Source: Thermococcus sp. (GTDB lineage Archaea; Methanobacteriota_B; Thermococci; Thermococcales; Thermococcaceae). Taken from it: DNA of 64,000 nucleotides. The DNA lies in contig NZ_JAMOQU010000098.1 of NCBI RefSeq assembly GCF_027063845.1, positions 1-64,000 of the forward strand, written 5' to 3'. The position numbers and the translations under genes were made by a program. Positions 44,909 through 54,900 of the stretch are shown here, piece by piece. The stretch's first letter is position 1; the number at the start of each line of letters is the position of its first letter. The notes beneath the pieces were generated by a model, which searched no databases, was not told the origin of the DNA, and saw nothing but the letters and a program-made list of their open reading frames with translations.

Positions 44909-45493
44909 ATGGGAATACGCGACGTTTTTGGAAGGAAGAGCACCGTCGAGAAGCTCTCACTTAGAGAGCTCCAAGAGGAGGAAATTAGGCTCAGGAACAG
45001 GCTTGAGAGGCTGAAGAAGGACATAAACGCCATAGAGAAGAAGAAAAAGGAGCTCTTCCAGCAGGGCATAGGCGCGGACAAGCTCAAGAAGAAGATGCTC
45101 GCTCAAGAAATCAAAAGCCTCGACATGGAGGAGAAGCTCAAGCTCAAGGAGTTCACGACGGCCCAGAAGCAGTACACCCTCATAAAGAACCTAATCGTCG
45201 TCAAGAAGTACGAGAAGGAGCTCCGCGAGGTGGGGGTCTGGGACAAGCTCAAGAAAGTCGAGCCCGGGGAGCTTGAGAAGGCCCTCATACGAATAAACCT
45301 CGACGGCAAGGAGTTCAACGAGATGGTGGAGAGCCTCAACAGGGTCTTTGAGATGGAGATAGCCGAGTTCGAGGAGGGCGAAGACGAGACCGAGAGGGAG
45401 CTCTTTGAGGCCTGGGCCCAGGTCGAGAGCGGTGAAGCGGAGCCGGACGAGGTTGTGGAGAAAGTTCTGAAGGCTGAGACGGAGGAGGAGTGA
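44909..45493 (+). CDS. ESCRT-III/CdvB-like helical protein, copy 1
   Basis: This 194-residue, almost purely helical protein has the charge layout of ESCRT-III subunits: a short N-terminal segment MGIRDVFGRK, a long basic helical hairpin (about 15-75; KKDINAIEKKKKELF, then LKKKMLAQEIKSL), a second helix pair, and an acidic C-terminal region (from about 145; EFEEGEDETERELFEAW). It is paralogous to the next gene. Its ATG has GGAGGTG upstream and lies one base after the previous stop. The adjacent MIT-bearing Vps4-type ATPase supports the assignment. Alternatively it is an unrelated coiled-coil protein. Confidence 0.7.
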   Translation: MGIRDVFGRKSTVEKLSLRELQEEEIRLRNRLERLKKDINAIEKKKKELFQQGIGADKLKKKMLAQEIKSLDMEEKLKLKEFTTAQKQYTLIKNLIVVKKYEKELREVGVWDKLKKVEPGELEKALIRINLDGKEFNEMVESLNRVFEMEIAEFEEGEDETERELFEAWAQVESGEAEPDEVVEKVLKAETEEE

Positions 45494-45494
45494 C

Positions 45495-46076
45495 ATGGGG
45501 CTCCTCTCAAAGTTTTTTGGACCGAAGAACCCGCTCGACGTTCCCCTCAAGGACCTGCTTGAGAACCAGATGAAGCTCGAAGCCCAGATTGAGAAAATCG
45601 AGCGCGAGCTCAGAGCGATAGAGGCCGAGATAGCGGAGCTCTTTGAGAGGGCAAAGAGAGCCAAGAGCAGGAGCGAGGAGCTCACGATAGCGACAAAGAT
45701 AAAGACCCTCAACAAGCGCAAGAAGAACCTCCAGGCGACGCACGCCCAGCTGAACAAGCAACTGATGCTCGTCAGCAACCTGCTCATAATCAAGGAGAAC
45801 GAGGAGCTCCTGAAGGGAACGCCAACCTGGGAGATGCTCAGGAAAATGTCTCCGAAGGAGCTTGAGGAGAAACTAATCGAGATGGAGCTCGACGCCAGGA
45901 ACTTCAACGAGAGCCTTGAGAAAATGCTCGGCATGACCGACAGAACGATAGGGGTTGAGGACTTTGAGGCCGACGAGGAGCTTGAGGAGATACTGAGCAC
46001 AATAAGGGCGGTCAAAGAGGGCGAGCTTGAACCGGAAGAGGCCACGAAGAAGGTCGTCGAGGAGGAGAAGGAGTGA
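45495..46076 (+). CDS. ESCRT-III/CdvB-like helical protein, copy 2
   Basis: The 193-residue protein starts MGLLSKFFGPKN, close to the amphipathic N-termini of eukaryotic CHMP/Snf7 proteins (MGLFxxxFG type). A basic helical hairpin follows (IEKIERELRAIEAEIAELF; IATKIKTLNKRKKNLQA, about residues 25-85), then LVSNLLIIKENEELL, and an acidic tail with EELEEILSTIRAVK, which resembles a type 1 MIT-interacting helix (leucines/isoleucines every 3-4 residues plus a terminal basic residue). It is paralogous to copy 1. I regard it as the best ESCRT-III candidate of the operon. Confidence 0.72.
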   Translation: MGLLSKFFGPKNPLDVPLKDLLENQMKLEAQIEKIERELRAIEAEIAELFERAKRAKSRSEELTIATKIKTLNKRKKNLQATHAQLNKQLMLVSNLLIIKENEELLKGTPTWEMLRKMSPKELEEKLIEMELDARNFNESLEKMLGMTDRTIGVEDFEADEELEEILSTIRAVKEGELEPEEATKKVVEEEKE

Positions 46077-47696
46077 ATGCCGAGAAGGAGCCTTGAAGAG
46101 GACTTCGTTCGGAGGCTCATCATCTCGATTTTCCTGATTGCCCTCCTTCACGGCTTCGGGTTACTCATATCGCTCTTCATATTCCTTCCGTGGATTGAGA
46201 GGTTCCTGAGAGAGACGGGCTCCTCGAAGCCCTATCCCGGGCCCAAACCTGTTCCGAGGCCGGTGCCTGAAAAACCGCACAGAAGGGAGCTGAATACTGG
46301 AAAATCCCTCAGTGAGGGGCTAATCTTTGAAGCGCCGAAAAAGCTAATCCAGGGAGCTGAGGCGCTGATAAAGGTCGGTTTCAGGAACAGGACAGGGAAA
46401 AGCCTTCGCGTCTCAATAGACCTGTCGGAGCTGGCCCTCTACGGAAAGCTGGAGAGGAGGACCCTCGACCTGTACCTCCTCCCTGGCGAGGAGAGGAGCG
46501 AGTACGTGCGCTTCGTGCCCTCGAAGGTTGGGAAGCACGCGCTTACCGTCCGCGTCCGCTCCGGGCCGTTTATGGGGAAGAAGGCCATTGAAATCGAGAT
46601 TGCCGGGGAAAAAGCCGAGGGCAACGGGTTGGAGGCCCTTCTGTCGAGATACGAGAGGGTCGAGCTAATTGGAGAGGGCGGCTTTGGCAGGGTCTACCGC
46701 GCCCTGAGGGACGGCCGGTGGGTCGCGCTCAAGGTCCCCCACGTCCTCAACGAGAGAACCGGAAAGCTCTTCCTGCGCGAGGTTTCCATATGGCGCGAGC
46801 TGAGGCACGGCAACATAGTGAAGCTCCACGACGCAAATCTGACGCCTTACCCCTACATAGAGATGGAGCTCTGCGACCGGTCGCTCGAAGACCTCGAGAA
46901 GCCCCTCCCGGCGGAGCGCGTGGCCGAGATAGCTTTTGAGGTAGCGGAAGGCCTGAAGTACGCCCATTCGAAGGGTATAATCCACCGCGACCTGAAGCCG
47001 AGCAACGTCCTCCTCAAGGGCTCCAAGCCGAAGATAAGCGACTGGGGGCTTGCGAAGGTTCTGTTCGAGAGCGGAACCACGACGGTAACGGCGATGACGC
47101 CCTACTACGCCTCGCCCGAGCAGATAAGTCCGTCGCGCTTCGGAGGGGTTGACGAGAGAACCGACGTATGGCAACTGGGCGTTCTCATGTACGAGCTCGC
47201 GACGGGGAAGAGGCCCTTCGAGGGAAGCGACTTCGTCGAGGTTGCCGGGAGGATAATCATGGAGGAGCCGCAGAGGCCGAGCGAGCTCAATCCGGAGGCG
47301 GAGCCCCTCGACGGGATAATCCTCCGCTGTCTGAGCAAGGAGAAGGAGAGGCGCTACGGAAGCGTTGAAGAGCTCCAGCGGGATTTGTCGGGAATCCTCG
47401 GCGGGAAGTACCGGGAAGAGCTCAAGAAGAGCGTCGAGCCATCGCGCTCGGCCTACTATGCGGGCCAGCTGTTCCTCCTCCACCTGAGGCTCGGGGACGC
47501 GAAGGAGGCCCTGAAGTACGCGAGGGACCTGCTGAGGTACGCGAGGGGGAGGGAGAGGGAAGAGCTGGAGAAGCTCATCGAACAGATTGAGCTGAGGGTT
47601 GAGGAGGGGCTCCCCGTTCCGAGGGAGCTCGTTGAGAAGGGTGAGGTTGTTGTTCACGGGGTTGGAGGCAATCCGTCCAATTATTCTCATTCTTGA
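46077..47696 (+). CDS. Membrane-anchored Ser/Thr protein kinase 1 (Ig-like domain, TPR-like tail)
   Basis: The 539-residue protein has one transmembrane helix (about 13-41), a Pro-rich linker, a beta-sandwich domain (80-180), a Hanks-type kinase domain (about 190-440) and a helical TPR-like tail (450-525). Kinase elements: GEGGFGRVY loop (199-207), Lys219 in VALKV, Glu235, HRDLKPSN (303-310) and SPEQ. The DFG motif is DWG (322-324). With a single helix, both sandwich and kinase should be cytosolic. ATG 46077 directly follows the previous stop, coupling it to the ESCRT-III-like pair. Confidence 0.9.
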   Translation: MPRRSLEEDFVRRLIISIFLIALLHGFGLLISLFIFLPWIERFLRETGSSKPYPGPKPVPRPVPEKPHRRELNTGKSLSEGLIFEAPKKLIQGAEALIKVGFRNRTGKSLRVSIDLSELALYGKLERRTLDLYLLPGEERSEYVRFVPSKVGKHALTVRVRSGPFMGKKAIEIEIAGEKAEGNGLEALLSRYERVELIGEGGFGRVYRALRDGRWVALKVPHVLNERTGKLFLREVSIWRELRHGNIVKLHDANLTPYPYIEMELCDRSLEDLEKPLPAERVAEIAFEVAEGLKYAHSKGIIHRDLKPSNVLLKGSKPKISDWGLAKVLFESGTTTVTAMTPYYASPEQISPSRFGGVDERTDVWQLGVLMYELATGKRPFEGSDFVEVAGRIIMEEPQRPSELNPEAEPLDGIILRCLSKEKERRYGSVEELQRDLSGILGGKYREELKKSVEPSRSAYYAGQLFLLHLRLGDAKEALKYARDLLRYARGREREELEKLIEQIELRVEEGLPVPRELVEKGEVVVHGVGGNPSNYSHS

Positions 47697-47710
47697 AGGA
47701 GGTGTATCGA

Positions 47711-48874
47711 ATGCCCGTTGATTTGACAGGTCCGCTTATGGCGTCCTTCAGAAGGGCCAAGAAGGCCTATGAAAAGGCCCTGGCCGAGGGCGATTACGAG
47801 ACCGCCAGGAGAAAGGCCCTTGAGTGCGCGAGGATTCTCAAACAGCTCGCCAAGCACGACCCCTACGGTAGGAGTTCCTACCTGGCAAAGGCAAGAAAGT
47901 GGGAAGACCTTGCCAAGGGTCTCGAAGAAGGAAGGATTCCGAAGAGGGAGGTCAAGGTAACCTCAGAGGGAAGCGACGAGGATGAGCTAAGAACCTACGT
48001 CATGGGACTCATGGCAAGGTCAAACGTCAAATGGAGCGACATTGGAGGCCTTGAGGACGTTAAACGACTCCTCATGGAAACGGTGGTCGTCTCGGCACTC
48101 CAGAGGCCGGAAGCGGTTCAGCCCTGGAAGGGTATTCTCCTCTTCGGCCCCCCGGGAACCGGAAAGACCCTGCTCGCTTCTGCTGCCGCCGGAAGTTTAA
48201 ACGCAACCTTCTTCTCGGTCAAAGCCAGCAACGTCCTGAGCAAGTACTTCGGCGAGTCCGCGAAGATAATCTCGGCCCTCTACGAGGTTGCCCGCGAGAA
48301 GGCCCCGAGCATAGTCTTCGTGGATGAGGTAGATGCCCTCACAACCCGGCGCTCCGGCGAGACGAGCGAGGCCAGCAGGAGGATGCTCTCGACGTTTCTA
48401 GCGGAGCTTGACGGCTTTCAGGATAAAGGTAGCGACGTGCTCGTTCTAACCCTCGCGGCAACCAACACCCCCTGGGATTTGGACGAGGCGGTTCTCTCGC
48501 GCTTCCCGAGGAGGATTTACGTCCCTCTACCGGACGAGAAGGCCACGAAGGAGATAATCAAAATCAACACGCGCGGGCTCGACATAAGCAGGCTCGACTT
48601 GGATGCAATAGCTGAGGAGAGCGTCAGGCGCCTGTACTCGGGAAGGGACATCAAGAACCTCTGCCAGGAGGCGGTATGGAACATGATTCGCGAGGAGAAC
48701 AGAGACCTCCACAAGCTCGCCGAGCTCCCATACGAGGAGCTCAAAAAGAGGTCGCTCAGGACAAGACCGCTTGAGATGAGGGACTTCGAGGAGGCCTTCA
48801 AGAAAATTAGGAGCCCGCTGACGAGGCGAGATGTCGAGAGGTACGAGAAGTGGGCGGAGGAGTTTGGGGGATGA
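47711..48874 (+). CDS. Vps4/CdvC-like AAA ATPase with MIT-like N-terminus
   Basis: The 387-residue single-ring AAA ATPase has Walker A GPPGTGKT (146-153), Walker B IVFVDE (201-206), sensor-1 TN (251-252), the arginine finger region SRFPRRIYVPLPD (Vps4 has RRFxxRIYIPLP) and a C-terminal helix DVERYEKWAEEFGG, very like the last helix of Vps4. Residues 8-75 form a three-helix segment (AKKAYEKALAEGDYETARR; YLAKARKWEDLAKGL) with the pattern of MIT domains. No Vps4 beta-domain insert is seen. ATG 47711 follows GGAGGTG; TTG 47693 is unlikely. It should remodel the ESCRT-III-like proteins of the operon. Confidence 0.85.
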   Translation: MPVDLTGPLMASFRRAKKAYEKALAEGDYETARRKALECARILKQLAKHDPYGRSSYLAKARKWEDLAKGLEEGRIPKREVKVTSEGSDEDELRTYVMGLMARSNVKWSDIGGLEDVKRLLMETVVVSALQRPEAVQPWKGILLFGPPGTGKTLLASAAAGSLNATFFSVKASNVLSKYFGESAKIISALYEVAREKAPSIVFVDEVDALTTRRSGETSEASRRMLSTFLAELDGFQDKGSDVLVLTLAATNTPWDLDEAVLSRFPRRIYVPLPDEKATKEIIKINTRGLDISRLDLDAIAEESVRRLYSGRDIKNLCQEAVWNMIREENRDLHKLAELPYEELKKRSLRTRPLEMRDFEEAFKKIRSPLTRRDVERYEKWAEEFGG

Positions 48875-51198
48875 GACGACTTACGGTCGTGATGGTCTTT
48901 CTTCTCCTCTTAAAGCCTGCCCTGGCCGTTACAATCGGGATAGACCTCTCCCACGGCGAGAACCCAAACGGCCTCACACCAGTGACCTATGAGAATCAGA
49001 CGCTCGCCCCGGGAATCCTCGAAACGCTCAGCCAGTACACCTTCGTCTACTTTGGAAACGAGAGCTATCAGGAAGAGCTGGGAATCCGCTGGCTGGGCAG
49101 GTCAATAACTCCGGGCCTGCTGGAAAACGTTGACGTCCTTATAATCGGCCAGCCGACTGCCAACTTCTCAAACACCGAAATCTTGGCCATAAGGGAGTGG
49201 TTCTACTCCGGAGGAAAAGTTCTCTGGGTCGCCGGCGATTCCGACTATGGAAACGGCGTAAAGACTCAGAGGATAGTGAACGGCCTGCTTGAAGCCCTCG
49301 GGGCACCCCTGCGCCTTGACCTCTGCTCCGTTGAAGACCCGGTGAGCAACGCGGGAAGGTCCTACCGTATCATAGCCTACAACAGGCCAAGCAACGATAC
49401 CCCTTACAGGTTGCTCTTAATTCAAGGGGTAACCCATGGTGTCCTCGCGCACGGGCCCGGGCCGGTGGCACTCTTCGTGAACGGCACTTGGAAGCCCCTG
49501 AGGGATGGAAACAAGCCTTCGGGGGTTTACATAATCCTCCGGACGAGCAAAGATGCCCAAATCGTTGAGAACAATGACCCCCTTGGGAAAGCGTACAGGG
49601 CGGGAGAAACCGGGGAATTCCCAATAGCCGCGGCATGGGTGTGGAGTTCAGGCAACAAACGGAGTGTTCTGATAGTCAGCGGTGAGACGCCCGTTGGAGG
49701 CTACACCCCCATGTGGGTCAGCCAGTACTACGGTATCAAGCTCGACGGGCCAACCTTTGTCTCGAACGTAATCCACTGGGGCGTTACCGTTGCCTCACGT
49801 TCCCCGGAAAACCGGAGCTCACCATCAACAACGTTCACGACGACCGCATCTCCAAAGAACAGCCAGATTGTCCAGCCGTCGAGTTCCCGGCCTAAATCAA
49901 CAACGGGTTTAGACGACGTAGAAAAGAGCTCGAAGGTACCAGTCCTCCCTCTCGCGCTCGGAGGCATTCTGGTGCTCCTTGTCATTGGGCTTGCCCTCCT
50001 GAAGGGCAGGAGCGGGGGTGAAAAAAGGGCCAACCTCAACGTCCCCGGATTTCCGCCGGAGCTCTTGGACAGGTACGAGCCTCTTGAGTTCCTCGGGGAG
50101 GGCGGTTTTGCCAAGGTCTTCAAGGTCAAACGCAAAAAGGACGGCAAAACAGTCGCCCTAAAAATCCCGCACCTAACTGAGAAGTCCAGGAAATCCTTCA
50201 CCAGAGAAGTTCGGGCCTGGAGCCTGCTGGAGCATCCGAACATAGTAAAGCTCTACCGTGCGGAGGAGAAGCCGATACCATACCTCGAGATGGAGTTCGT
50301 TGAGGGTGCTGAGGTTGATGGAAAGCTCGTTAGAACGCTCGAGGAACTACCAAAGCCCGTTGATGAGGAAACTGCCCTAGAACTCATCAGAGGCATCGCA
50401 GAGGGATTGAAGCACGCGCACTCGAAGGGCATAATCCACAGGGACTTAAAGCCCGGAAACATCCTCCTGAAGGCCAACTTAACGCCAAAGATAACCGATT
50501 GGGGATTAGCCAAAATCGGAACACATTCAACGACCACCACCTCGGGGGTAACGGTTCTCTACGCCGCGCCGGAGCAACTTGACCCTGAAACCTACGGGCG
50601 CACCGACCACAGGACGGACGTCTACCAGCTCGGCCTAATCTTCTATGAACTCCTGACAGGAAAACTGCCCTACGGGGGGAACAGCCCCGCAAGTGTAATC
50701 GCAAAGATTCTCAACCCAGAAACCAAGCCAAAACCGCCGAGTGCCGTTAGGCCAGAGCTTGCGAAGTACGACGGGCTCTTCGAGAAGTTGCTGGCGAAGA
50801 GGAAGGAAGACCGCTACGGAAGCGTTGAGGAGTTCCTGGAGGACCTCAAGCTCTTGAGGAGGCTTGAAGGAGAAAGGACGGACCTCAAGGGCCAGATTGA
50901 GGAGCTCAAGAAAACCATCCAAGTAACGACGGACCGGTCGGAGGTTCAAAGGCTCGTCAGGAAACTCGTTGAAGGACTCGGAAGGAACGCGGTCCTTTCG
51001 GCGAGGCTCAACGACAAGGCAGGCCTGATTAGTGCGCTTGAGGAGCTCAAGGAGTTCACACGGGAAGAAAGGGGAGAGGTTGAGCGGGCGATTGAAACCG
51101 TCGAGCTCCTCCTAAGGGAGGGTCTGCCGATTTCCCCGGAACTCGTTGAGAGGGTGGAGGTTCTCGTTGACAGGATTAAACGGGAGGTGGAGAGATGA
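48871..51198 (+). CDS. Receptor Ser/Thr kinase 2 with GIFT-like extracellular sensor
   Basis: The 775-residue protein has a signal peptide (cleaved after PALA, about residue 19), an extracellular domain (20-310) homologous to the secreted protein at 20460-21557, a Ser/Thr-rich stalk, a transmembrane helix (about 356-379) and a cytosolic kinase with GEGGFAKVF (409-417), Lys431, HRDLKPGN (523-530) and DWG (543-545), then a helical tail. It is the membrane-tethered, signalling version of a surface protein. Its start overlaps the ATPase stop (ATGA). Kinase-coding DNA is nearly identical in blocks to that of kinase 3. Confidence 0.92.
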   Translation: MRRLTVVMVFLLLLKPALAVTIGIDLSHGENPNGLTPVTYENQTLAPGILETLSQYTFVYFGNESYQEELGIRWLGRSITPGLLENVDVLIIGQPTANFSNTEILAIREWFYSGGKVLWVAGDSDYGNGVKTQRIVNGLLEALGAPLRLDLCSVEDPVSNAGRSYRIIAYNRPSNDTPYRLLLIQGVTHGVLAHGPGPVALFVNGTWKPLRDGNKPSGVYIILRTSKDAQIVENNDPLGKAYRAGETGEFPIAAAWVWSSGNKRSVLIVSGETPVGGYTPMWVSQYYGIKLDGPTFVSNVIHWGVTVASRSPENRSSPSTTFTTTASPKNSQIVQPSSSRPKSTTGLDDVEKSSKVPVLPLALGGILVLLVIGLALLKGRSGGEKRANLNVPGFPPELLDRYEPLEFLGEGGFAKVFKVKRKKDGKTVALKIPHLTEKSRKSFTREVRAWSLLEHPNIVKLYRAEEKPIPYLEMEFVEGAEVDGKLVRTLEELPKPVDEETALELIRGIAEGLKHAHSKGIIHRDLKPGNILLKANLTPKITDWGLAKIGTHSTTTTSGVTVLYAAPEQLDPETYGRTDHRTDVYQLGLIFYELLTGKLPYGGNSPASVIAKILNPETKPKPPSAVRPELAKYDGLFEKLLAKRKEDRYGSVEEFLEDLKLLRRLEGERTDLKGQIEELKKTIQVTTDRSEVQRLVRKLVEGLGRNAVLSARLNDKAGLISALEELKEFTREERGEVERAIETVELLLREGLPISPELVERVEVLVDRIKREVER
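50059..50522 (+). repeat. Kinase-domain DNA shared with 55127-55590 (copy 1)
   Basis: Three blocks, 50059-50169, 50284-50367 and 50443-50522, are identical or nearly so (one mismatch noted in the first) to the co-linear blocks in the next kinase gene, including third codon positions, while the sequence between them diverges. Both regions are 464 bases long. This points to recent gene conversion between the kinase genes. Confidence 0.85.
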
Positions 51199-51959
51199 GG
51201 CTAATACTGCCCGAAAGCCCACACATGGAGTCCAGCGGGGCCGGAACTGACTTCGTTTACGGGATAACCCACGTTGGGGGACGGAAACACAACGAGGACG
51301 GCCTGCTCATCATGAAGCTCCCCGACGGCTACCTGCTCGCAGTCGCGGACGGACTGGGCGGTCACAACGCCGGGGAAGTCGCTTCTAGGCTGGCCCTGGA
51401 AACCCTTGCGGGGGTCTTTGAAAGGGAGTACGTTGAAGGCCTTGAAGAAGACCTTCTCGCGATTCTCCTGAAGAAGGCCCACGAGGTTGCCCACTCCATT
51501 GTTAGAGAACGGGCAAGGGGACCACTTGAGGGAATGGGGACGACCCTCGTCTCGGCTGTAGTTAGGAGAAGGACCGTTATCGTTGCCAACACCGGCGACA
51601 GCAGGGCGTACCTGGTTTCCGGGGGGAAACTCGTCGCGAGGACGCTCGACCACTCACCACTTCAGGAGCTCGTTCTCATAGGGCAGGTCAGCGAGGAGGA
51701 GGTCATGTACCACCCGCTCAGGAACAGGGTGAGCTCAGCCATTGGAAGGCACCTAATGGTTGACCTCTACCGCTGGGAAGCCGGACCCGGCCACATCCTC
51801 CTTCTCAGCACGGACGGTCTTCACGACTATGTCTCAAAGGAAGAAATCCTGCGGGCGCTCATCCCTGGGAAAACGGCACGTGACCTCGCCAAAACCCTCA
51901 TGGAAAGGGCCCTGACTGTCACTGAAGACAACGTAACGGTGGTGGTGTGGAGATGGTGA
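51195..51959 (+). CDS. PP2C-family Ser/Thr protein phosphatase
   Basis: The 254-residue protein has all PP2C metal-site motifs: KHNEDG (31-36), VADGLGGH (50-57), GMGTTLVSAVV, ANTGDSRAYL, LLLSTDGLHD and EDNVTVVV near the end. It is cytosolic (no signal or membrane helix) and removes phosphate from Ser/Thr, so it is the natural antagonist of the three kinases in this operon. It overlaps the kinase genes on both sides by four and seven bases. An in-frame ATG at 51225 is an alternative start. Confidence 0.94.
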   Translation: MRLILPESPHMESSGAGTDFVYGITHVGGRKHNEDGLLIMKLPDGYLLAVADGLGGHNAGEVASRLALETLAGVFEREYVEGLEEDLLAILLKKAHEVAHSIVRERARGPLEGMGTTLVSAVVRRRTVIVANTGDSRAYLVSGGKLVARTLDHSPLQELVLIGQVSEEEVMYHPLRNRVSSAIGRHLMVDLYRWEAGPGHILLLSTDGLHDYVSKEEILRALIPGKTARDLAKTLMERALTVTEDNVTVVVWRW

Positions 51960-54900
51960 ATGCAAAGGCTATGCTCGTTATCGTATTGCTATTATCTTCC
52001 CTCTTTCCGCTAAGTCCAACCCTTGCTCAACCTATCCAGGGGGATGAGCTTAAAATCGTGTACCTTGCTGCCCAGGGTAGTCTCTTTATGGGTGTCTTCA
52101 ACCCGTCCCCGAGCGGAATGACCGACGTTTACACCCACCGCATCTGGTACTTCCTCAACGACCCGCCCTACGTGATGGGACCCGACGGAAGCTATCACAG
52201 CTACCGCTGTCAGCTTGTCAGTGTCAATTACAACGTTCAGGTTCCGGACGATGCCGTAATCTGGAACGACACCCTCGGCGAGTGGACCTCCCCATACGCC
52301 GGCAGAACAGCCAAGAGTGCCGTCACCTGGAAGTGCGGTCTCGGAACCTGGGTTGACGGTCAGAAGATAACCCTCGCCGACTACTTATTCGCCTACGCAA
52401 TGGACTGGGAATGGAGCCATGAAGGGGGAGCGTACTACGACCAGAGCTGGAGCGCCAGCGTGGCCGGCAAGCTCCAAGGAATCTACGGTCTCGAGGTGAA
52501 AGCCGTCACATCTGATTACGTTGAATTCACGGTCTACCAGGATTATGCAGTTCCATACAGCAGGTGGGCCACCGCCGTTAACTACGTTCCATACCCTGGG
52601 TTCCCCTGGCAACTCTATTATGCAACCTCCGAGCTCGTGGCAAGGGGATACGGCGGCAAGATGTTCTCGTGGAGCTCGAATCCCACCAATGGGTACCAGC
52701 TCAACCTGATAGACGAGGAACAGATGGAGTACATTTCGGGCATGCTCTCAAGGCTAAAGGATGAAGCTCCTATTCCGGGCCCCCTGTCGGAGCTTTCAAG
52801 CGTTCTCGGAAAATGGGGTCTGGACTACTACCACTCCGGCCTTCAGGATGCAGAAAGCGGGTACTCGGCCCTGATAGGCTGGATTTCAAACCACAAAAAT
52901 GCCCTCGTGACCAATGGACCGTACTACGTTGATGACTACGACGCTGAGGATATGAAGCTCGTCCTCAAGCTCGCGAACAACAGAAGGGTCGGGTTCCCGG
53001 ACACCGTTAACGGTAAGACCCTTCCCTGGGAGCCGTACTGGAGAGAGATTGACGTTTACGGCGTTCTCAACGACTATACGGCTATTCTCTCCGTTGCTAA
53101 AGGCGAGTACGACCTGTACTGGTTCACCAGGCCGTATAGTACTTTGTCCAGTGTGGTTCAGGAATACGGCAAGAACATCAACCTGATTAAGGCTATCTTC
53201 ACCTGGTGGAGCATCAACCTCAACCTTGCAGGAGACTCCACGACAGGCCTCGTGGAAACCTCCAACGGAACCTGCTTTAACCCGTTCGCGCTCCGTGAGG
53301 TCAGGTTCGCCCTTAACTGGCTCATCAACAGGCAGTACATCGTCAGCCAGGTCCTCCAGGGAAGCGGTGCTCCAATCTACGGCCCAAATCCAACGGGCCA
53401 AGTTAACGCACACGAGAATTACGTAACCGTTGCGAAGGCTATGGGAATAACCTCTCAGGGTGACGAGGCCTACGCCATCAAGATGATTGACGAGGCCATG
53501 ACTAGGGCATCCTCGGAACTCTCAGACTTAGGACACACCCTTGAGAAAAGGGACGGTGTCTGGTACTTCGACGGTCAGCCGGTTACCGTGAAGATTATTG
53601 CTCGTATCGAGGACGAGAGACTTGATGAGGGCAAGTACGTTGCTCAGGTACTCCAGAAGGCCGGCTTTAAGGTTGACCTCCTCCAGTGGCAGAGGAGCCA
53701 GGCCAGCAGGATGGTTTACAGTAGCGACCCCAAGGAGCTTCAGTGGCACGTTTATACAGAGGGTTGGGTCGTCAGCGGAATTCAAGACATCACGGACCTC
53801 GCCTGGGACTTCTGGTACTACGGCAGTTACGTCGCTCCAAATTGGGGTTCCAACTACCACAACCCAGTAACGGTCAGAGACGTTCTCAACGTTATCGCCA
53901 GCGGTGACGTTGCCAGGTTCATCAGCGAACTAAACCTCAAGTACTACAACACTCCGAATAAGCTCAAGCCTCTCCTCGACTGGACAGGCTACGACCTTGC
54001 TAACTTACTCGCCTACGCTAAGTGGACAAAAAACGGATGGACAGTGAGCGTATGGAGCCTTGACCAGTTCTGGGACCTCTACAAGCTCGCCTACGCACTC
54101 CACCTCTACAACGCCCCCAGAATCTACACGGCCGAGGTGTGGAACTTCTACATCACCAACAAAAGGGTGAAAGTTGGAATCCCCGACCCAGTTACAGGAC
54201 TTGGAAGCTTCCTTGCCGTCCGTTCGCTTGAGCCCGCTGAAACATCGGTGTCAGGGGGAACAACAGGAACAGAAACAACGACTTCAGCATCTCCACAGGT
54301 GCAGAATGATAGGGGAACAATCGAAGTAGTCTCCACACCTGCAGGCGCTGAGGTTTACGTTGACGGAGGCTACCAGGGAATAGCACCAATAAACGTCAGT
54401 GTATCCCCCGGAACTCACAGGGTTCAAGTGAAGATGCCTGGCTATGAGGAGTACTCGACGACGGTCACGGTAGATGCCGGAAAAACCGTTGTTCTAAACG
54501 TAAACCTGGAACCCAAATCCGGAACCCTCGTAGTTGACTCAACACCCTCGGGAGCCAGCGTTTATGTGGACGGTACCTACCGCGGGACTACTCCCCTGAC
54601 CGTTGAGCTACACCCGGGCCAGCACACGATAAACGTGACTCTCGAAGGCTACAAGCCATACTTGGCAACGGTCAATGTTCCTCCAGGTGAAACCGTAAAG
54701 ATAACGGCGAAGCTTGAGAAGAAAATCGCGACGGGGACGGTTTGGATAAATTCTCAGCCCACAGGAGCGGACGTCTACGTTGACGGCACGTGGCGTGGGA
54801 CAACACCGCTGACGCTCACCCTTCCACCGGGTACCCACACGATAGAAATCCGGAAGGAGGGCTATCAACCGACCAGAAAAACGGTTGAGGTTGCCCCAGG

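Noticed and set aside
45191-46123. 310-codon minus-strand ORF opposite the ESCRT-III-like genes
   Set aside because: It is an extremely Ser/Leu/Phe-rich shadow of Glu/Lys-rich helices and has no start signal.
46665-47690. 341-codon minus-strand ORF inside kinase 1
   Set aside because: It is the antisense of the kinase catalytic domain, with an unnatural Arg/Leu/Pro-rich composition.
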